NCBI GenBank assembly: GCA_963513935.1
Contig: OY740769.1
Location: 70,573,712-70,637,711, forward strand
Source of the DNA: Aphrophora alni
Taxonomy: Eukaryota; Arthropoda; Insecta; Hemiptera; Aphrophoridae
Reading direction: 5' to 3'
Length of the DNA stretch: 64,000 nucleotides
Made by a program: the position numbers and the translations under genes. Positions 13,713 through 25,699 of this stretch are shown one piece after another; within the stretch, counting starts at the first letter, position 1; every line of letters begins with the position of its first letter. The notes below the pieces were generated by a model. That model was not told the origin of the DNA. It saw only the letters and a program-made list of their open reading frames with translations, and searched no databases.

Positions 13713-13811
13713 CATCAGGAAGCTATACATTCACTAGTTTTTGTGTACTTTAACTTTGTGATGTTTGCAGTTGACAATTTTACCGATTTATCTACTTTCA
13801 TAACGTTTACT

Positions 13812-13812
<1 letters not shown>

Positions 13813-13857
<45 letters not shown>
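13813..13857. repeat. (TA)n microsatellite
   Basis: Pure TA run. The apparent tyrosine-isoleucine frame across it is an artefact. Confidence 0.95.
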
Positions 13858-13858
<1 letters not shown>

Positions 13859-15116
13859 CCTACCTTTCCTTGCTTTGTTGAAGAATGAATTTGTTGAATG
13901 GTATGACTATGACGAGTTGACCTCATGTATTAGATGAGAATGAACATACTGTAGTTCTGAAGAAGGGTTTTACACGAAACTTGACAAGCTGCAGTTCTAT
14001 GACGAAGCTAGATGAAATATATGAATACCCTAAATTATTTAAAAATAGTATCAAGAACATAACATGTTTATAACAAATAATATATTATGTGTTATTATCT
14101 GCTCAGACGTTCTACCAATTTACACTTATAATATATATTTTGGTACTGACATTTTATTTACAGTTTTAAAATAAGCTCGACTCTTTATCCATGACATTTC
14201 CTACTGGTTACAACCTAAATATAGGCGTTGGCAATCGATCACATACTACAACAAACCTAATGAGACCCCTCTAAACGAAAATAATGTACGAGTATTTTAA
14301 TAATTTAATTGTGTTCATATTATTTTTAAATAATTTTTATAAGGTTTATAACATGTTTGATAATGAAATTTATTTTATTTTAACAACTTCAATGTGATTA
14401 TCATTATTTTATTTTCTGATGAAATTTGTATATTATCGAGCATTGTTTTTATTTAATTTGAAGAATAAAATGTTTCACCTTGATTTTGTGCATGTTTTAA
14501 TACCAGTTGTAATAATGTGGTTGTTTTATTCATAAGTAATGTATGTAAGAGCATATTCTAATGAGTAACTTCAAAATGTGATATTTGGCTGTATTGTAAA
14601 ATTCTTCAACCATCTAAATTATTCCTTAAATAAATATTCTACTCTAAGCTCTCCAAGACTTCACCAGTATAAAATATGTCCCCGTGCTAAATGAATAATT
14701 ACAGCAAAGGCGCCATTAAATAATGACTGCGAATTAATGCTAACCAACATCCTATTATCTATGTAGTCAAGTGAATGTAGTCAAATCTCTACATTTTCTT
14801 CTTCTTTACCACTACTTTTCCTGACAACTTGTAATAAAAGTGTTCTAAAACTCATCATTAATAAATTAATGGGTCGAAACAATGTTCACACTTTGAAAGC
14901 GAATGTGCACACAATAACTAATAACAAAAACAAAATGTACACAATAAAAACGAATTTATGATTGTCTTTAAAAAATTCCTAATTTGGGTGTCATTGACCA
15001 AATAGGATAATTACTTACTGATACCGGCATTGATGTTCAAAATCGGAACAAGAGATTTCAACAAAATATGCAGGTTAGAAACTCAAATAAGTGTAATAAA
15101 TAGACATATAAAATAT
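13858..15116. other. Non-coding; weak hammerhead-like motif
   Basis: At 13957-13980 the + strand reads CTGAAGA, a short interrupted stem, then CGAAAC, the order of a hammerhead ribozyme core. The stem is weak (one mismatch in four pairs). No gene is seen elsewhere in this stretch. Confidence 0.3.
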
Positions 15117-15680
15117 AGTCCATTCAAAACGCGGGGTGACATTTTTTAATTCATACCACGTTTCACTATACCTTTTTTGGGTTACTGATTCCGAAATACA
15201 TAGTCGCGAAACTCCAAAATTGTACCGTCACCCCTAAAATAATCTAATTAAAAATATTAAAAAACGTTATGAAATGACGTTATTTTAATAATAATTTGTA
15301 TTTTTAGTGAGAAAATGTTAAATTGAGCCAAAATTTATTCTTAGGGTAAATCATAGGGGTTGAAAACTACACCATTAGCAGATAAAAGCGAGGGAAATGC
15401 ATGATAAACATGTTTCTGTTAATTTTACAGTAGGTATGATAATTTAAAGTAGTAAACAGTCATTTTACAACTAAAAATAATATTTTCATCCCGTAAGAAA
15501 TAAAATCTACATCTGAACTACCCTTTTCAGGGGTTAAAAATATATAAATTTAACTACACATGAAAAACGCGATTGGATATATATTATTTATTTATTTACA
15601 ATTATTAGTGTCAGAAAAAATCGCAAATTATTTTTACCCTTTTTTTTACTTAAGTAAAAAGTAGCCTACTTATAAAAATT

Positions 15681-15730
<50 letters not shown>

Positions 15731-16812
15731 CTTAATATTTGAAATAAATAGATATTTTAAGATTTATACAAATATTTTCATCTCTTTATGGATTAAAAAT
15801 AACCCTAAATCTCCTTTAGGGTTAACTAAAAATTGAATTTAAAGAAAGTTTTTTAAATAAGTTGAGAAAAATAATTTGTTTTAGTCCTAAAATGTCTATT
15901 TATTCAAAATATAAAGCAAAATGAAAAAAAAAACTTTATTTGTTTACGTACTTACTTTTTATTTTAGAGTGTTTTTGAGCAGTTTTACCTTTCAAAAGGG
16001 TGAAAATAAGTCGTGATTTATTTTCTTTACACTAAATAATTCCAAATAAAAAACAATGCAAAAATAAATTGTACTTAACTTTTTTTTTTAATATACCTAC
16101 CTACATTAAATTAGATTTTTTAAATTCCTAAACTATATTAAGGGTTTTTTTAATCCATAAAGGGATAATTTTTTTTTTTTTTTTTAGTCCTAAAACGTCT
16201 TGAATATAAACCAAATTTAGGGTATTTTCCCGCTCGAAAGGGTGCAAATAAGCGATATTTTTTAACAATATTAATTGTAAATAAAATATAAATATAAATA
16301 TAACCAAACGCGTTTTTTTAAATTTCTAATTAAATTTAAATATTTGTAAACCTTTTTCTTTGTACCCTTTTCTTTATATTTAAATCTTTGTACCCTTCAG
16401 GGGTAGTTCAGATGTAAGTTTTTTTTCTTAAGAGACGAAAATATTATTTTTAATTGTAAAATAACTGTTTATTGCTTTAAATTATCAAACGTACTGCAGA
16501 AAATAACAAAAATATTTTAAATTATATTCATTTTTATAAATATCATTAATTTTCCACCCTAAGAATAAATTTTTAGTTTAATTTAACATTATCTAACTTA
16601 AAATACAAATTATTATTTTAAAAAAGGTCATTTCATAAAGTTATTTACGAATTTTAATTAGATTATTGCAAAAGAAACCCCTTAAAAGGTGTGTTTTGCA
16701 TTTTTAGGGGTGGCTCCACAACTTTGGAATTTCCCGACCTTGATTTTCGGAATCAGAGACCAAAAAACGTATAATGAAAGTACATAGTAGATATTCGTGG
16801 CATGAATGGACA
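15117..16812. mobile_element. Large foldback element, about 1.7 kb
   Basis: The outer ends pair (gtccattca at 15118 with tgaatggac ending 16811). Ordered blocks inside mirror each other: ctgattccgaaa, caccccta, aataatctaattaaaa, ttatgaaatgac, aataataatttgta, tttattcttagggt and atctgaactaccc all recur inverted at the symmetric positions. Arms are about 800 bases and considerably diverged. A (TA)n run at 15684-15728 lies in the left arm. No coding capacity was found, so it is probably an old foldback-type non-autonomous DNA transposon. Confidence 0.75.
15684..15728. repeat. (TA)n microsatellite
   Basis: Pure TA run inside the left arm of the 1.7-kb foldback. Confidence 0.95.
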
Positions 16813-17654
16813 AATCCAATACTGATGAAATCATTTTAAAATAACCTTAGTCGTCGCTAGTAAAAATTTAATTTTTAAATTTATTTTATAAAAGTACTTA
16901 GATTTACAACAAATTATTGTGTTTGTATAGTTTAGGTCATACATTGCTTTCAAGCCCTTAAAAATTTTACTAGAAAAAAAAACGTATAAATTTAGACGAA
17001 TAAGCAGCTGTAAGTTACTCAGAAAACTGCACTATATAATCTGTATTGTAATAATTTCCTCAGATCTACTCTAAATTATTATATCAGGAAATAAGTTTTC
17101 CGTTGTGTCCATACACTAATATCTTTAGTAATTAAAATTCTGTCATTTAAAAATTATAGTTTTAATGTTTTGTTCAACAAATTATCTCAAAATAATTATA
17201 GGAAAAAAGGTAAAAAATAAAAAAAAAGATGGAAAGGTAAATAAAGACCCCTAGTCCTCGAATACTCGAACACCCCCACCAACGGAAGAGATCAAGAGTT
17301 GGTCAGAAGAGGCCTGATAGAAAAAAGGTGTAACTCCAGTTAAGGTTCTTAAGAATTGCCAAGCCTTTACTCGTTATAATGAAATCCCTAGTGGACATTT
17401 AATATGTTATAACTTCACATTAAAAATTTTAATGAAAAGTTATATAATTAAAGATTATTTAAAAAATAAAGGAATATCTATATTTCACGCGGCGTGACTC
17501 AGTTACCTGTTAGAGACGCGTGCTTATTTTGCTACTAATCAACGTATCAGTTTTATCTGTAGTTATTCGCAACGGGTTGCGTTATGATACTCCCCTCCCC
17601 TCCCCTCCCTTTGTGTCTTTATTTAAAAGGACATAAAGTAAATTTATATAAAAC
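16813..17654. other. Non-coding, no gene seen
   Basis: AT-rich. A C-rich patch (cccctcccct) at 17590-17610 precedes the tandem array. Confidence 0.45.
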
Positions 17655-18215
17655 AAAACAACAATGTTTTATTATTAATAAATCAACTTCCCTATTAATT
17701 ATGACATACGCCGTAACGAACCGACGAGGAAACCTAGCACCGGAATTGTGTAAAATTCTGAAACGCATTATTTCAAAAATATTTAAAAAATTTATATTTT
17801 ATTATTAATAAAAACATACGTTGTGATAGCCTTGGGGAAAATTAGCAGCGGAATAATGTAAAAATCTGAAAAGCATTATTTACCAAAATTTTAAATAATT
17901 AATATTTTATTACTAATTAGGAAATGAGTTCTGAAGACCTTGAGAAAAATTAGCAGCGAAATTTCGTAGAATTCTAAAACTTGGATTAATTTTTTTTTAT
18001 TTAATATCGTTCATTATTAATAAATAAACTTCTATATTAATAACGACATATGTGTTGAGGAGCCATGAGGAAACCTAATACAGAAAATGTATAGAATAAC
18101 TTCTGTTATTTTTAATGTATAGTGAAACTTGGATTTTAAAATACTGCAATGAAAAAACAAATCTGTTTTATTATTAATAAATCAACTTCCGTATTAATAA
18201 TGACATACGAGCTGA
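17655..18215. repeat. Diverged tandem array, about 5 units
   Basis: A unit starting 'ttttattattaataaatcaa' recurs in order near 17664, 17795, 17905, 18010 and 18167. It continues with a 'gacatac' block, a 'gaggaaacctag' or 'gaaaaattagcagcg' block and 'attctgaaa'. Spacing varies (about 105-155 bases) because of indels. The copies are well diverged, so this is an old array. Confidence 0.7.
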
Positions 18216-18327
18216 CAAGTAAAGCTTTTTACTTAATAACTTAAGAGTATATATAGTTGGTGAAAAATAATCGTTAACCATTTGGAAATTTTGATACATT
18301 GAAAAATTGTTGTTTATAAGTTTATAT

Positions 18328-18335
<8 letters not shown>

Positions 18336-18380
<45 letters not shown>
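18336..18380. repeat. (TA)n microsatellite
   Basis: Pure TA run. Confidence 0.95.
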
Positions 18381-18383
<3 letters not shown>

Positions 18384-18734
18384 TTATTAAATTGTTGTAA
18401 ACTTGAATTTTTTTTAGGATTGTTAGTGTTATAAGTTTTGCAATTCTAAAGTTAATTTTTTTTTATTTTGCATTTCGTAAGTATGTAGACATTATTGCAA
18501 TTTTATTTTTGTATGTTTGCAAATTAAATATTGTCAAAATAAATTTATATTTTTTGTTGCATAATTGCATAATAAACTTTCATTTATTTTGTTACCTCGA
18601 AATAATTTTGTAAACTTAAATTTTTTAAATAATTGTTAGAAATTATATTGTGCAATTTTAATAAATTTTTACTTTTTGCAATTCTAAAGTCGAACACAAG
18701 ATCTCACAAAAATTACGTTTACTTAATCAAATCC

Positions 18735-18762
18735 GTTTCAACGACAAAATCGCCATCCTCAG
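18735..18762 (-). other. Hammerhead-like core, Penelope-style end (tentative)
   Basis: On the minus strand CTGAGGA is followed by a stem-loop (GGCGA, loop, TCGTT with G-U pairs) and then GAAAC, the order of conserved hammerhead ribozyme blocks. Penelope-like retroelements are known to carry hammerheads near their ends. One extra U sits between the first block and the stem, so activity is doubtful. No Penelope coding sequence is adjacent. Confidence 0.25.
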
Positions 18763-19059
18763 TGATACATGAGCTATAAATAAAACAAAAAAATAACGAT
18801 ATTACAAAGCCTCAAAGTTTGAGGAATGTCTTATACTGTATATACATATACTGCAATATGTTCGTGACGTCACAGAACTTTTTAAGCTTTGTAACTCCGT
18901 TAATTTTTGTCGTATAGAAGAAAGAAAAATACGTATTTATTATTTTTTCAAGATCTATTAAGTGGTAATAATGGAAATTATCATGAGAAATCCCAATTGA
19001 TTTTCACAACCCAAAAATTTCTTAAATTCGTCATTTAAGATTGAATATAACGATGTACA

Positions 19060-19655
19060 AAACTTGCTGATTTGATTTTTAAAACTATGGAAATTTTGTT
19101 TCGTGACTATAACAGTAGTTGTAAAAAGAGGTGTACTCTCTTTAATTGATCTCCTGGATATCCATGATATGTATACATAAATCTAGTACATATATAATAC
19201 TTTATACGACCAAAAAAATCTGTCTATATTGTCAAAATTTTGGACATCAAAATTTTTTTAGTTTGTTATTTAATGCAGATCAACTTTAACAATATTTGCT
19301 TGATTTGGAGCTGTAGACCATGTATGTTCTCTGATATCACCAGTGTAGTTGAAACTTAATAAGGGTGCAATACCATCTGGTTTAACACTTTTTTCAAAAT
19401 ATTACAATAATTTCCCTTTTTAAAGTATTATTATTTGTTTTATAATGAGTTTTGTAGGTACTTCGATGTTTTTTTGTTTGTACATTTTCAATTTTCTTAT
19501 TTAAGAAATCATTTATATCGTCTAATTAATTGGTCCCTTCAAGGAATATTATTTCTTCAAAATTTCCAAAATAAAATATATGGTTTACATTTTTTTCAAT
19601 ATCAGGTATTGAATTGTATGTCATTAAATCTACTAATCCAATTTCTTATTTAAAT
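19060..19655 (-). pseudogene. Relic of a virus-like element protein (YNSIP type)
   Basis: Minus-strand translation gives broken but recognisable segments, beginning with TYNSIPDIEKNVNHIFYFGN (about 19555-19625). After stops and frame changes come a glycine/isoleucine segment and a 'NIVKVDL' segment near 19275-19300. From memory of the family, this order resembles proteins carried by Polinton/adinto-like elements in invertebrate genomes, thought to be structural. Several stops and frameshifts make it non-functional. It lies on the opposite strand from the DNA polymerase B remnant that starts 2.5 kb to the right, a plausible layout for one element. The family call is from memory without a search. 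Confidence 0.45.
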
Positions 19656-20100
19656 TAAATACATAAAATAATATGAGCAAAGAATTAGCATGTAAATTCT
19701 GATTTCTGATGTACAAACCATGATGTCTGTTATGCAAGGAAGTCTAAACAACAATGACCTCAGCTGTTAACTGTATTAAATTTCTGACTTCTTGTTTGAT
19801 TATATATTATTATTAGAGGTTGTTTAGAATTCAGACATCTCTCTAATTCGATGAGTAGTCCTAGATTTCCAAAACTGTCAAAATGGTAAACATTACTTCC
19901 ACGTTTTTGTAGCAAACCCTATGTTATCATTGTCCTTTGAAATTATCAAGGTTAATTATACATGATTCCCCGTATAAAACTGATAACCTGGTATGTAGAG
20001 TTCAACAGGTAAAATGTCAATAGTTTTGTTTAAGATGTTGCCACAAATCTTAAACGAGGTGCCGAGCTCTTTGACATAATATGTTAATAATTAAAATAAA

Positions 20101-20150
20101 TTAAATTTTTGTCATCAATGATTTATACCCGAGTATGTTATAATATAAGT

Positions 20151-20198
<48 letters not shown>

Positions 20199-20790
20199 AA
20201 TCTATTACTCTGCGTAAAGAAACAGCATCTCCCATATCCACAGTTGTTACGTTCATTAGTCGTTTATTGTTTAAATCCATGTTCTCATTTTTCATGTATA
20301 CATGTGTTTTCAAGTAACCTAAATTAATTACATAACTTTCTGGTTAAGGATTTGCAATGTTATGAAGTTTTTAATTTTTAAAAGACAAATATTCTTCTTG
20401 CATTTTTATTAGAGATTATTACTCTCCTAATATTTTCTTTTTACTATATCATTGTTCAATATAAGTGGTGCGATATTGCTAATTCTCTTATATTTATTGT
20501 CGTATTTCTTTTCTTCATCAACTTCACTAGTAGTTGATAAACATTTGTCTGTCAATATTTTTTAATCGACTGGATCTGTTTGAACTGATGAATTACGAAC
20601 ATTATATTGAATGTTGACTCTTACTTTGAATATTATAGTCACCATTTTCAGTAATATCATATTCTCTTCCTGGTGGTCCTAGAAGTCCTTTATGTCTTGA
20701 AAATGTAGAATGTCGACCAAATTTATCTACACGCAGTTTTCTGTTTTTATTAAAGTCATGCTTCAACTAACTCTTTAATTAGAATTTAAT
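20101..20790 (-). pseudogene. Relic of a collagen/fibre-like virus-like element protein
   Basis: Two minus-strand pieces remain. Near 20590-20755 the translation includes KFGRHSTFSRHKGLLGPPG, then ITENGDYNIQSK. Near 20215-20300 it includes MDLNNKRLMNVTTVDMGDAV. A GPPG segment followed by repeats of the type 'NKRL.NV......DAV' is characteristic of fibre-like proteins of some virus-like transposons. A (TA)n run (20153-20194) splits the end. The gene is broken by stops, and its function in particle structure is inferred from the family only. Confidence 0.4.
20153..20194. repeat. (TA)n microsatellite
   Basis: Pure TA run within the virus-like relic. Confidence 0.95.
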
Positions 20791-21018
20791 TAGTATTTAT
20801 TTCATTAATATGACCCATATTACCTACTTGTTGGGAACCTACTAACAGTATTAATCATTCAGTAAGCTTATTAGGGTTATTTCAATGAAAATATTGTGTT
20901 TTAAAATTAGTTAGAACCATATCTTCACCAAGTTTCATTAAAAATTTATTTGTTTTTTTAATACTTTGATTGATTAATTTAGATATTATAGTCTTGTATT
21001 TCTTACTTCTGCTAGATT

Positions 21019-21204
21019 TCACATTTCCCAAAGCTGAATTATTTTGCCGATATATATTGGTTTGTCGTAAAAGTTCCCCGTATGTTTTTTAATTCTCTTC
21101 GATGTATATGTACGATCTGGATCATACATTAAAATTAATTCATTCAATCCCATCGTTACAGTATAATGTTTATGGTTGAAAACTAATTCATCAATTTTCA
21201 GCAA
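21019..21204 (-). pseudogene. Relic of a small virus-like element protein
   Basis: The open segment reads KIDELVFNHKHYTVTMGLNE, followed by a segment with LILMYDPDRTYTS. It resembles a small conserved protein (pattern 'GL.ELI....P..YT..DL..Y') that I associate with Polinton-like elements in arthropod genomes. It ends early compared with that pattern and is flanked by frame breaks. The adjacent minus-strand relics and the polymerase support the assignment. The role is unknown. Confidence 0.35.
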
Positions 21205-21585
21205 CCTAAAAACGTATATTTTATGAAGAAAACTCAGATTTTTGACATATCACTAAACTAATTTATTTTAGATTTCGGACACAAAATTCTTAAAATAATA
21301 ACTGAATTTACTTTCGGAGAGACAAGAACTGTGAAAATAAATTGTTAGCGCTTCTACTATTTTCTGGAAAAGTAGTAACTATTTCGATAAATGAAGTAAA
21401 TACTAAATACAGTATTATTGTATAATAAATTGTAATTAGTACCAAAGATAATACAAAAATTTCAGGAGGGTTCAATTTGGATCCTGATGTAAACAACTAG
21501 GCTCAGATCTTATTGGAAAAAAAGATATAAATTATGCTTTATTTAACAAAAATTTATATACAAATCGTGGTAAATAAGTTTGTTT

Positions 21586-21785
21586 NNNNNNNNNNNNNNN
21601 NNNNNNNNNNNNNNNNNNNNNNNNNNNNNNNNNNNNNNNNNNNNNNNNNNNNNNNNNNNNNNNNNNNNNNNNNNNNNNNNNNNNNNNNNNNNNNNNNNNN
21701 NNNNNNNNNNNNNNNNNNNNNNNNNNNNNNNNNNNNNNNNNNNNNNNNNNNNNNNNNNNNNNNNNNNNNNNNNNNNNNNNNNNNN
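21586..21785. other. Assembly gap, 200 N
   Basis: Exactly 200 unknown bases, probably a placeholder size. Frames spanning it are meaningless. It separates the minus-strand relics from the polymerase remnant. Confidence 1.
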
Positions 21786-23647
21786 GATGATGACCAAATG
21801 GTTTTTTGCAAGAAAAATCTACCAGTTTGAAATTTAGTAACAGAAATTTCAGTTTTATGATAATGACAATATTATAAATTGTTTTTTAACTTATTTGAGT
21901 TTTCCAGATTCTATTTACTTCTTAGGCAACCTATTTTATTAGGTCCCAAATACTTAATTTACGTTGGTTACTGCCCTGTAGAACAATTTCAGTAATCCCT
22001 TGTTAACAAAATGGTTTCTATGTCAATATGTCTGTCTAACAATTTTATAAGATTTTATTGACATTAATAAATTAATAATGGCTTAGTGTTTACAATTGTA
22101 ATATTCTCCATAGTGCTCATATGTAATAAGTTTCATTTTAATGGTTTAGCATTTCCTACACTTTTGATAGAAATTACAATTTTTGAAAAGTTAAGTGGCA
22201 ATACAAGTATTAATATGAATTGCTTAGATAAAGAAAAATACATTTATCCATTAAGAACATTTAATATAGAAAACAAATTCATTTTAATTTATTATAAGTA
22301 ACTAATGAAACCAACAAATCACATTATTTTTACATTACAAATTTATCTAGATTATAAGGCCGCAAATAAGTAAACATACAAATATAATGGTATTTTGTTC
22401 TCAATGTTAATGCACTTTTCAGGTTATCAGGAAAAAAATCACAATTACAAAATTGAATTGTAACAATAATAAAATCGCTGTAAAAGTGATTATATCTAAA
22501 AATGATGAAGGCAATTCTTTATTTATTTAAAAATTAAACATAAAGTACCAATTATTATTATTTTATTTGCTGATTTTAAATGTATTTTAAATAAAATCAA
22601 TTGAATTGTTTTTACGTCTACTATAATAAACCAAATTTACGAACCAATGGATTTCTGTGTTTATTTGGTTGTTGAGAATAGTTTGATGGAGGATATTAAA
22701 AATAAATTCCCTAAAGATCCTTATATTTATTGAGGAAAACATGTAGCATCTAAATTTATGAAATATTTATTATAAATAGTACATCTTATAGGTGAACGAT
22801 TTGCAGAATTTATACAAATGATACCATTAACAGGTGATAGATTTCACATTGCAACTCATTTTGCATCATGTATTTTGGAATTTGCATCACTACATAGATC
22901 TGTTTCCGTCCATTATCATTTATCTGGTAGTTTTAGAGCAGGTGTTATGTAATCAATGTAATTTAAAAAGAACAGATCAAAGTTATTTACAAGTTATTTT
23001 GCAAGGAAGTTCAAACTATGATAGTCATTCTATTGTTAAGGAATTAGGATATGATAAACAAAATACTATTACAACTTTTATACCAAATTCTAATGAAAAA
23101 TATATTTCATTTACTAAGCAAACAGAAATGGTATACAGTTGCGTTATATTGATAGTTTTAGATTTAAGTGCATAAATCATAAATTTTAGATTTATTTGAT
23201 AGTCTTAAACCCAAGTTTAATTAAGTACATTGGTTGATAATTTAACAAAAAAATTTTATCATATAAAAATATATTTTTTGAATAAGGACATAGTGTTTGT
23301 TACCAGAAAATGTCTGTATCTATTGAGTATACCCATTCAATGGGAAAAGTTAAATGAGGTGGAACTTCCGTCTTTAGAAAAAATTTATAATAAGATGACA
23401 GAAAGTCGTGTAAAGCATTGACGATTATGAATATGTTAAATTCATATGGAATACATTTAATTATAGGACGTTTGAAGAGTACAGTGAGTTTTACTTACGT
23501 ACAGATGTACTTTTGTTACAGTGATGTTTTTCCAAGAATTATATATGTTAAATTATGAAATGGACAATATGCATTATTTGATTTTACCAAGTCTAACATT
23601 TGACGCAACTATAAATTTATAAATATATAGAAGGAATGGTAACAGAT

Positions 23648-23662
23648 TATGCGCTATACATT
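23648..23662. repeat. LINE target-site duplication, left copy
   Basis: The 15-mer tatgcgctatacatt is repeated exactly at 28944-28958. The two copies bracket the LINE, and polymerase B similarity resumes after the right copy. Confidence 0.85.
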
Positions 23663-23814
23663 TATTTTTGGTTGGAGTTTTAAGGTGAAATACATTTCGG
23701 TCATTATCCCCTTCAAAAAATTGGTAAGAAGATGATTTGCCTTAAAATCTTAAAAATAAAACATTAAAAACAAAAACTATATAAACATTAAAAAATGAAA
23801 GTAAACAATAACAT

Positions 23815-24000
23815 AACAAATTACAAGGCTGTAACATGGCTCTGCAACAACTTAACAATTACAATTAACAACAATTAAATCAAATATTACAGGGCTGTAA
23901 AAGGGCCCAGCAACGAATTACGAAGAAAACAATTTAAAAGAAAAAACTAAACATAATATTACAGAGTTGTAGAATGACTCTGCAGTAATTGACGAGATTT
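23815..24000 (-). repeat. Tandem repeats in LINE 3' UTR, 3 copies
   Basis: Units beginning 'attacaaggctgtaacatggc', 'attacagggctgtaaaaggg' and 'attacagagttgtagaatga' follow each other at 60-75 base spacing. Each ends in a purine/pyrimidine-poor AAC-rich tract. Confidence 0.7.
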
Positions 24001-24059
24001 TATCAAAAATATTTAGACGACGCAAGGACAATACTCGATCAAGGATCTGAGCACTATCC

Positions 24060-24382
24060 TTCATCATCGGCTGAATGGAATTAGGTAGGCCAAAATTTCG
24101 TCACACACCTCTTAACGCATCACGTTTATTGAGGATGTGCTTTATTGACAACACACCTAGACAAAATGGGCATTGTGGCGGATTCCCCTGTTCCATCAGA
24201 AATCCATGAGTGATCATGGATTGACCGATACAAACACAAGTAACCACTACTTCCTCTCGACGACTGGCATGCATGGATGAATTCCAGGGACGGACAGTAT
24301 TTTTTACATCCCTCAGCTTATTGGACTCTGTGTTTGTCCACTCATCTTCCCATTTCTTTTGCAAAATAATTTTAACTGTCAA
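24060..24382 (-). pseudogene. LINE C-terminal domain fragment
   Basis: Minus-strand frame with QSMITHGFLMEQGNPPQCPF and CLGVLSIKHIL, the cysteine-rich tail that follows RNase H in I/Jockey-group LINEs (pattern 'R.GH...TH.hL........C..C......hHhL..C'). The final Cys/His positions are degraded and the frame ends early. Confidence 0.7.
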
Positions 24383-24399
24383 TACAAAGTCAGATACAA

Positions 24400-24814
24400 T
24401 AACACGCTGTGTGATTGGTATCTGACTTGAACCTTCCTTGGCTACTTCGTCAGCTTTAGCGTTTCCCGAAATCCCGCAATGTCCAGCTACCTAGCAAAAT
24501 TATACTCTGCCATTCCGTAGCTGAAGTCTGTGTATAGAACACAGAATACCTTCAACCAAAGGGTTCTTTGAATGCATATCCTCGATAGCCTGTAAAACAT
24601 TTTTGGAATCGGAAAACAAAAGATAGTGATGAAAACCAGATGGATCGATATTAAGGCCATTCAAAATAACAAAGAGTTCGGCAGAAAATACACTTTAAGT
24701 CGAATCCATACATTTACGTCCGACCGGATGAGTAATATGCGCAACCGACTACCGTTCAATTTTTGCACCATCTGTGAATATAATTTCACTTGATAGGTAT
24801 TCATCAAGTATATA
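24400..24814 (-). pseudogene. LINE RNase H domain, 3' part
   Basis: Minus-strand translation includes IIFTDGAKIER (24755-24790) and then, with stops, a 'FSAELFVILNGL' segment (about 24655-24690). These match the start of a retroelement RNase H (TDGSK ... AEL.A). The preceding part lies beyond the inserted Tigger-type element. Non-functional because of stops and the insert. Confidence 0.65.
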
Positions 24815-25595
24815 CAGTAGATGCTCTTTTAACCGGCACGTTTGTTATCACGGCCATGACGGATAACCGATTTTGCCGGATAATTGATCATATATAGTTT
24901 TTAAAGGGGATATCTGAGAAAATTAACTCTATATAAACCCAAATGAACGAAACACATATTTGACATGACAAGTTTATGAAGAAAAACACAGAATACAAAA
25001 TGCTGAACATTCCTTTAATTTAATATAAAGTAATGTATTTCTAAAAGTGCTAAATGGGGGAAAAATTAATTGTACATTACAGTTTGTACATAAAATCAAA
25101 TCCAAATCAAATCAAATATCATTAAATATGTACTGTAAACTGGTTTTATGAACAAAAATAAACATGTGTGTTAAAAAAGTCTCTGATGTCACATTGCTTT
25201 CATGATTCGGATTTCTTCTTCAAAACCTCGTTTCGAATTAAACACAAATTTATAAGTTCTGTGGAGTTGTAGCTTTTATTGGATTCAGCAAATGTTATAA
25301 ATGTATTTAATGCATCAGTAGTTTCTTTCCACGAGACTTTAGGTGCACGAGACTGTACTAACAGTTACATCACAGTACTACACTGTACAATACTTATAGT
25401 ATCACGTGAGACGCAGACAAATACTGGATGACTAAGAAAACGGCGCGCACAGACAATTGCACTGGCAGGAAATGTCGGTCGAGGCCTGTGAGCAGCCCGA
25501 ACATAACAGGAAAAAACCGACCGTGAGTAACTCAGCTGATGCCGGTTAGTAGAGCGTGCCGGTTGTTAGAATGCCGGATAAAAAAGCGTATACTG
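24815..25595 (-). mobile_element. Tigger/pogo-type non-autonomous element inserted in the LINE
   Basis: The termini are CAGTAGATGCTCTTTTAACC at 24815 and, on the other strand, CAGTATACGCTTTTTTATCC ending at 25595. Both continue into CCGGCA, and TA flanks each side. 'TTAACCGG' near the end is typical of Tigger/pogo TIRs. Inside, the minus strand near 25215-25345 encodes a SWKETTDALNTFITFAESN segment and a LINLCLIRNEVLKKKS segment, matching the C-terminal tail of Tigger transposases. The catalytic region is absent. It interrupts the LINE RNase H, so it is younger than the LINE. Confidence 0.8.
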
Positions 25596-25699
25596 TAGTG
25601 AAACTCCTGACGATATACTACATCACGAGTGTTGTGTTTGATGAACCTGCATAGTGAAAAATCAAAAGTTGGTATTTGAATGAGCCATGGAGGAATAAA

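Noticed and set aside
13743..13937. Open frame rich in tyrosine-isoleucine
   Set aside because: It is translation of a (TA)n microsatellite. The same applies to frames over 20153-20194, 37937-37968 and the short TA run at 42126-42140 in front of the transposase fragment.
21534..21837. Open frames across the N gap
   Set aside because: They exist only because unknown bases contain no stops.
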